Source: Chitinophagales bacterium
GTDB taxonomy: Bacteria; Bacteroidota; Bacteroidia; Chitinophagales; LD1
Direction: 5' to 3'
Assembly: GCA_026129525.1 (NCBI GenBank)
Contig: JAHCHW010000002.1
Span: 372,001 to 436,000, forward strand
DNA: 64,000 nucleotides
This document shows positions 59,359 to 64,000 of the stretch, in pieces (position 1 is the first letter of the stretch; every line of letters starts with the position of its first letter). The position numbers were made by a program, and so were the translations under genes. Below the pieces are notes generated by a model. It was not told where the DNA came from, ran no database searches, and worked only from the letters and a program-made list of their open reading frames with translations.

Positions 59359-62300
59359 ATGTTGCTTACACCATTTTCAAAGTTCATGCAGCGTTTTTTT
59401 TCAAGAGCGGTTTCGTATGTAAAGCAACCTTTTGTGGCGGGCTTGTTGGTATTTACGGCATTGCTTACGCTTACGCAAGTAATATCTTATCAGCGCTCGC
59501 TGTTATTTAAGAACTCCCGCACCCGCGAGTTGACGAATGCTGCCAATGTGGCTAAGGAAAAACTACAAATTGCTTTAGGCTACAGCAAATCGGCTACACA
59601 AACATTGCGGCTTATTGTAGCTACATACGGCATACAAGATAATTTTGATTCCGTTGCAGCAAGCATTCTGCAAACCCATAGATTTATTGATGCCGTTCAA
59701 CTTACAAAAGGCGGTATGATTACCCACGTTTATCCATTGCAGGGAAACGAAGCGGTAATTGGCTACGACATACTAAAAGATACACTGCGAAACAAAGAAG
59801 CGCTGAAAGCTATTGAGAAAAACGATATATACTTTGCCGGACCGTTTAACTGGAAACAAGGCGGCACGGGCATTGTAGGCAGGCTACCTATTTTTATCAA
59901 TAATGAGTTTTACGGGTTTTCAGTAGTCCTCATTAAGCTCTCTACTTTGATTTATGCCGCGGAAATTGACAGCACACAAAACGATCACTATGTTTTCCAG
60001 CTTTCAAAAAAGAATATTGATACCGGGAAAGAAGAATTCTTTTTGCCCAATGCTGATTTGTTTACCGATGGCTCTGCTGTTTCGGTAAAAGTGCCCGATG
60101 GCGACTGGAAAATTTATGTAAAACCGCTCCACTCTGAAACGTTTATTTCGCCCATTCCTTTTTCCATTCTAGGTTTTATCCTCTCGCTTATAGGCGGATT
60201 TTTTGCATGGTTTATTGCCATGCAGCCGTATGAGCTAAAGCGAATGGTAGTTGAAAAAACACATTCCATTATCCGCGAAAGAGATCTTTCGGACTCCATC
60301 ATCAACAGTTTGCCGGGCATTTTTTATCTGTACGATGAAAACGGAAAATTTATACGATGGAATAAAAATTTCGAAACCGTATCGGGATTTACATCAAAAG
60401 AAATGGAACACAAGCATCCGCTTGATTTTTTTGATGAAGACGAAAAGGAAATCCTTACACAAAAAATCCAATCGGTATTTACAAAGGGAATGGATGAAAT
60501 AGAAGCACATTTTCTTACGAAGGACAAACGAAAAATTCCGTACTACTTCAATGGACATCTTGCCTACTTTGAAGGCAAGCCTTACCTGATTGGTATGGGC
60601 ATTGACATTACCGAGCGCAAAAAAATTGAAGCAGAGATTAAAGCCAGCGAAGGGAAACTACGCCACACGCTCGACAATATGATTGAGGGCGTACAAATAA
60701 TAGGCTTTAACTGGGAGTACATTTACATGAACAATACGGCACTTAAACAAAATCGCCTGCCGTGGGAAGATCTGAAGGGTTATACTTTGCTCGAAAAGTA
60801 TCCGGGAATTGAAACGACTCCTGTTTTTAAAACCTTGGAGCGATGTATGACGGAGCGAACACCTCAGGAGATGGAAACCGAGTTTACCTTTCCGGATGGA
60901 TTAAAGCGCTGGTTTCAGTTAAGTGTACAGCCTGTAGCAGAAGGCATTTTTATTCTTTCGATAGACATAACCGAGCGCAAAATTGCCGAGCACGAAACGC
61001 TGCAGCAAAAAGCATTGTCCGATACAATTATCAATGCCTTGCCCGGCATTTTCTATTTAGCGGATGTAAATGGCAAAATGCTGCGATGGAACAAAAACGT
61101 TGAAACCGTAACCGGCTATTCAACAAACGAAGTCGCCAACATGCATACCTATAATTTTTTGGATGCTGCCAAGCAGGAAGATTCAGATGCTATACGTTCC
61201 GAAGCTATTCAACAAGGAAAAACAACACGCGAAGTTGTTTTACTTACCAAACAGCAGCAACCGCTTAATTACTACTTCTCGGTATTGTTTTTTGAAAACA
61301 ACGGACATCCCTGTGTACTTGGCATAGGCATAGATATAACCGAACGCAAAAAGGCAGAAACAGCCTTGGTAGAAAAAATTGCTGAAGTTAAAGAGCGCGC
61401 AAAAGAGTTGAATTGCCTTTATCGTATTTCCGAAATTGCCAATAACAACGACAACAGTATTGAAGATGTTTTAAAGGAATGTGTTTCTATTATACCTGCC
61501 GCATATCAGTATTCCGAAATTGCCTGTGCCAGAATTTTGCTCAACGGAGATGAATATAAATCGGAAAGTTTTGCAGAATCTGCATGGAAACAAGCTTCGG
61601 TAATTCAATCGTCAGGTACAGCAATTGGTAAGGTAGAAGTATTTTATAAAGAGGAAAAACCAACGGAGCAAGAAGGTCCGTTTTTGAAAGAAGAGCGAGA
61701 TTTGATAAACACCATCAGCGAAATTATCAGCACGGCAATTGACAGGCGTAAGGCAGAAGCAACCTTACTGGAATCGGAAGAGCGCTATCGTTATTTGTTC
61801 CACAACAACCCGGCACTCATTTTTATTTGGGATTTGGAAAACCTGAGCATACTTGAAGTAAACAACACAGCGCTACAAGCATACGGCTATACCCGCGATG
61901 AATTACTCAAGATGACCATACTGCAACTTCGACCATTGGAGTTTCATGATAGAATAAGAGAGTTTGCCGAGAAAATGCTCACCAGCGAAGAATCGGTTGC
62001 AAAAGGTATTTGGCAACACGTCCGCAAAAATGGCGAACTGATGTATATGGATATTTCTTCGCATCGAATTGAGTACAACAACCGCAAAGCCATTCTTTCG
62101 CTGGCAAAAGATGTTACAGAGCAATTTAAGGCTGAAAACGAGCTAAAGAAAACATACGAGGACGTTCGCAGGTTAAATATGCACTTGCAAACCATACGCG
62201 AAGAAGAGCGGGCGGGCATTGCACGCGAAATTCACGATGAACTCGGACAACAACTTACGGGGTTAAAAATGGATGCTTCGTGGTTAGCCAAAAAATTACA

Positions 62301-62796
62301 ACCTGCCGATAAACAAATCAGTGAAAGATTGAACGATATGCTTTCGTTGATAGATACCACCGTAAAAACTATTCGGAGAATTTCGAGCGATTTGCGTCCG
62401 GGTATTTTAGATGACCTTGGGTTGATTGCCGCGTTGGAATGGCAAAGCAGCGAGTTTGAAAAACGTTCGGGAATTGCATGTAAGTTTAAATCGCACTTTA
62501 CCGGTAATGAACCCGATAAAATTTTGGCAACCGGAATTTTCCGCATTTATCAGGAAACATTAACCAATGTTATGCGCCATTCAGGTGCAACAGCGGTGGA
62601 GGCATACATAGAAAGGTTAGGAGATAAAATTATTCTTACCATTAAAGACAACGGACACGGCTTTGATGAAGAGAAAGTACGGGAAAAGAAAACCCTTGGA
62701 CTTGTAGGTATGAAAGAACGAGCCGTTATGCTTGGCGGAGAACTGCAAATAAGTAGTAAACCGGACGAAGGCACTATAGTAAAACTGATTGTTTAG
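59359..62796 (+). CDS. CHASE-PAS-GAF sensor histidine kinase (NarX-like core)
   Basis: The 1145-residue kinase has a membrane helix (~24-42), an extracytoplasmic CHASE domain (~50-260) and a second helix (~265-290, IPFSILGFILSLIGGFFAWF). PAS domains follow at ~305-425, ~430-545, ~550-675 and ~805-925, with a GAF-like domain (~690-800) between the third and fourth. PAS1 and PAS3 are near copies (LSDSIINSLPGIFYLYDENG against LSDTIINALPGIFYLADVNG). The HisKA_3 helix has the phosphoacceptor His959 in AREIHDELGQQL, and the ATPase ends with DNGHGFDEEKVREKKTLGLV. CHASE domains bind small ligands, unknown here. No response regulator is adjacent in the window. ATG at 59359 or the Met ten codons on may be used. 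Confidence 0.93.
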   Translation: MLLTPFSKFMQRFFSRAVSYVKQPFVAGLLVFTALLTLTQVISYQRSLLFKNSRTRELTNAANVAKEKLQIALGYSKSATQTLRLIVATYGIQDNFDSVAASILQTHRFIDAVQLTKGGMITHVYPLQGNEAVIGYDILKDTLRNKEALKAIEKNDIYFAGPFNWKQGGTGIVGRLPIFINNEFYGFSVVLIKLSTLIYAAEIDSTQNDHYVFQLSKKNIDTGKEEFFLPNADLFTDGSAVSVKVPDGDWKIYVKPLHSETFISPIPFSILGFILSLIGGFFAWFIAMQPYELKRMVVEKTHSIIRERDLSDSIINSLPGIFYLYDENGKFIRWNKNFETVSGFTSKEMEHKHPLDFFDEDEKEILTQKIQSVFTKGMDEIEAHFLTKDKRKIPYYFNGHLAYFEGKPYLIGMGIDITERKKIEAEIKASEGKLRHTLDNMIEGVQIIGFNWEYIYMNNTALKQNRLPWEDLKGYTLLEKYPGIETTPVFKTLERCMTERTPQEMETEFTFPDGLKRWFQLSVQPVAEGIFILSIDITERKIAEHETLQQKALSDTIINALPGIFYLADVNGKMLRWNKNVETVTGYSTNEVANMHTYNFLDAAKQEDSDAIRSEAIQQGKTTREVVLLTKQQQPLNYYFSVLFFENNGHPCVLGIGIDITERKKAETALVEKIAEVKERAKELNCLYRISEIANNNDNSIEDVLKECVSIIPAAYQYSEIACARILLNGDEYKSESFAESAWKQASVIQSSGTAIGKVEVFYKEEKPTEQEGPFLKEERDLINTISEIISTAIDRRKAEATLLESEERYRYLFHNNPALIFIWDLENLSILEVNNTALQAYGYTRDELLKMTILQLRPLEFHDRIREFAEKMLTSEESVAKGIWQHVRKNGELMYMDISSHRIEYNNRKAILSLAKDVTEQFKAENELKKTYEDVRRLNMHLQTIREEERAGIAREIHDELGQQLTGLKMDASWLAKKLQPADKQISERLNDMLSLIDTTVKTIRRISSDLRPGILDDLGLIAALEWQSSEFEKRSGIACKFKSHFTGNEPDKILATGIFRIYQETLTNVMRHSGATAVEAYIERLGDKIILTIKDNGHGFDEEKVREKKTLGLVGMKERAVMLGGELQISSKPDEGTIVKLIV

Positions 62797-62809
62797 TTTT
62801 ATTTCTCCA

Positions 62810-64000
62810 CTAATACCCCAAATTCGGGCGCAGCCATTTTTCCATTTCTTCAACCGAAATTCCTTTTGCTTTTGCCAGTGATTCTACCTGGTCGCGTTGA
62901 ATTTTTCCTACGCCAAAGTATTTAGCGTGTGGCGAAGCAAAGTAGAAGCCGCTTACCGATGCAGCCGGATACATGGCGTAACTCTCCGTTAGTTTTATAC
63001 CCGTATTTTTCTCTACATTAAGCAACTCCCATATCTGCGGCTTTAATGTATGGTCGGGGCAAGCAGGGTAACCCGGTGCTGGGCGAATGCCTTGATATTT
63101 TTCACGAATCAAATCTTCGTTGCTCAAATTTTCGTCAGCAGCGTAACCCCAAAATTCTTTTCTAACGCGTTCGTGCATTCTTTCTGCAAATGCTTCAGCC
63201 AATCTATCGGCAAGGGCTTTGAGCATAATGGAGTTGTAGTCGTCATGTTGTTTTTCGAACTCGGCAATTTTCTTTTCAATGTTTAAGCCGGCTGTAACTG
63301 CAAAAAATCCAAGCCCCCCTGCCCCCGAAGGGGGAGTTTGGGTAGGCGCATAAACGTGAATGGTTTCAGGACAATCTTCGTTGTTCGATTGAACAAAATC
63401 TGCCAAACATAAATTTGGCTGACCGCTCTTTTTTGTCTGTTGCCGCATGAATGTAAACGATGCAAGAGGTTGTGCGTTGGCGGTTCCCCCTTCGGGGGTT
63501 AGGGGGCAGGTTGGGTAAATTCCAATCACTCCTTTAGCTGTAATCCATTTTTCAGCAATAACTTTCTTCAATAATGCCTGTGCATCATCAAATAACTTCT
63601 TGGCTTCTTTACCGTACTTATCGCTTTCAAAAATGCGCGGGTAAGTGCCGTTCATTTGCCAGGTTGAAAAGAATGGCGACCAATCAATGTAATTCGATAA
63701 TTCATCTAAAGAATAATCAGCCCACCCCAGCCCTCCCGAAGGGAGGGAGAAAGCACCGTTCTTTTTTGCGTCATCTGATTGGAGGTAACTTTCAACAAAT
63801 GATTTACTTAAAATATTCGGGGTTACTATTCCTTCCCCTTCGGGGAAGGTTAGGATGGGGCGGTTTTTTCTTGCTTCTTCTAACGAAACATATTCCACAT
63901 CACTCCTGCGTTTGGCATGTGCATCGCGCAGCTCGGCATATTCTGCTTTTACTTCTGTCGAAAATTTCTCCTGTTGGTCATCGCTCAATAGCGAACTGGC
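62810..64000 (-). CDS. metH: Methionine synthase MetH, C-terminal part, 5' end beyond the window
   Basis: The open frame enters from the window edge and covers the end of the cobalamin-binding domain (ASSLLSDDQQEKF) and the whole activation domain. The activation domain has YIDWSPFFSTWQMNGTYPR, FAVTAGLN, HDDYNSIMLKALADRLAEAFAE, the SAM-binding loop IRPAPGYPACPDHT, and LTESYAMYPAASVSGFYF. The protein remakes methionine from homocysteine with methyltetrahydrofolate; the activation domain re-methylates oxidised cobalamin using SAM. Four GC-rich hairpins are translated within this domain as RPILTFPEGEG, SLPSGGLGW, CPLTPEGGTA and TPPSGAGGLG, in places where other MetH proteins have ordinary loops. 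The frame stays intact, so the gene is probably functional. Confidence 0.92.
   Translation of the reverse strand, partial: ASSLLSDDQQEKFSTEVKAEYAELRDAHAKRRSDVEYVSLEEARKNRPILTFPEGEGIVTPNILSKSFVESYLQSDDAKKNGAFSLPSGGLGWADYSLDELSNYIDWSPFFSTWQMNGTYPRIFESDKYGKEAKKLFDDAQALLKKVIAEKWITAKGVIGIYPTCPLTPEGGTANAQPLASFTFMRQQTKKSGQPNLCLADFVQSNNEDCPETIHVYAPTQTPPSGAGGLGFFAVTAGLNIEKKIAEFEKQHDDYNSIMLKALADRLAEAFAERMHERVRKEFWGYAADENLSNEDLIREKYQGIRPAPGYPACPDHTLKPQIWELLNVEKNTGIKLTESYAMYPAASVSGFYFASPHAKYFGVGKIQRDQVESLAKAKGISVEEMEKWLRPNLGY
63309..63340 (-). repeat. In-gene palindromic element 4 (metH)
   Basis: On the coding strand: CCCCC, TTC, GGGGG, then a G-rich tail CAGGGGGGCTTGG. It encodes TPPSGAGGLG just before FAVTAGLN. 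Same orientation and frame as element 2. Confidence 0.75.
63485..63517 (+). repeat. In-gene palindromic element 3 (metH)
   Basis: On the plus strand: CCCCC, TTC, GGGGG, then TTAGGGGGCAGG. Relative to metH it is reversed and encodes CPLTPEGGTA between IGIYP and the helix FTFMRQQTKK. Same orientation and frame as element 1. Confidence 0.75.
63721..63749 (-). repeat. In-gene palindromic element 2 (metH)
   Basis: On the coding strand: perfect 7-bp stem CCCTCCC/GGGAGGG around TTC, then CTGGGGTGGG. It encodes SLPSGGLGW directly before the conserved segment LSNYIDWSPFF. Confidence 0.78.
63829..63863 (+). repeat. In-gene palindromic element 1 (metH)
   Basis: On the plus strand: perfect 8-bp stem CCTTCCCC/GGGGAAGG around TTC, then TTAGGATGGGGCGG. 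Relative to metH it is reversed and encodes RPILTFPEGEG just after SLEEARKN. Confidence 0.78.

Noticed and set aside
62810..64000. metH as a pseudogene because of the inserts
   Set aside because: The frame has no stop or shift over 1.19 kb and the SAM-binding and other conserved motifs are intact.

Overview
The window comes from a member of the Bacteroidota, most likely a Chitinophagales/Sphingobacteria-like lineage. The evidence is the gene order ubiE-porT, secreted proteins ending in type IX secretion (T9SS) sorting domains, a fused secDF, a fused ccoN-ccoO with a separate small ccoQ, SprB-type repeats, and promoters of the TTG-N19-TAnnTTTG type. No rRNA, tRNA, CRISPR array, phage or insertion sequence was recognised. 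Most of the window is ordinary chromosome, interrupted by large surface-fibre genes.

Layout. 1-6.0 kb: a T9SS-like beta-propeller protein cut by the window edge, a small Cys-motif protein, a PA0069-family radical SAM protein, a WYL-domain protein and valS, all on the minus strand. 6.2-11.6 kb: two tandem fibre genes, the first with about 36 copies of a 15-residue collagen-like unit. 11.6-16.2 kb: engB diverging from menG/ubiE-porT-phosphopantetheinyl transferase, which converges on dnaG. 16.4-21.3 kb: a DUF4476 protein, then a minus-strand operon of histidine kinase, two response regulators, WbqC-like protein and CvfB-like S1 protein. 21.5-25.3 kb: a secreted esterase, a small conserved protein, a 323-base gap with palindromic repeats, a LolC/E-type permease and a DksA/TraR zinc-finger protein. 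25.3-35 kb: secDF and a 2145-residue fibre with collagen repeats, a P-domain, YadA-like head repeats and a self-cleaving S74 chaperone. 35-43 kb: an unknown helical protein, a TPR-adenylate cyclase, dnaK, a lipoprotein, panB and a cytochrome c. 43-48 kb: two T9SS cargo proteins, a BNR propeller and an M43 metalloprotease. 48-49.7 kb: mdh and a retropepsin-like protease. 49.7-59.2 kb: the complete cbb3 oxidase locus, ccoI-ccoS-ccoNO-ccoQ-ccoP-ccoG-ccoH plus a TauE/SafE-like transporter, with FNR-type boxes. 59.3-62.8 kb: a CHASE/PAS/GAF histidine kinase. 62.8 kb to the end: the 3' part of metH.

Two themes stand out. One is surface and secretion biology: PorT, SecDF, T9SS cargo and three repeat-rich fibres, two of which share an N-terminal domain and a 45-bp repeat period. 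The other is microaerobic respiration: the cbb3 oxidase with all its assembly factors and three FNR-like palindromes.

The most unusual feature is at the right end. The metH reading frame carries four GC-rich palindromes of one family, in alternating orientation, all translated in frame as short Pro/Gly-rich inserts. This resembles the way Rickettsia palindromic elements occupy genes. A different set of hairpins fills the gap at 23.3-23.6 kb. All family assignments rest on reading motifs by eye, without database searches.
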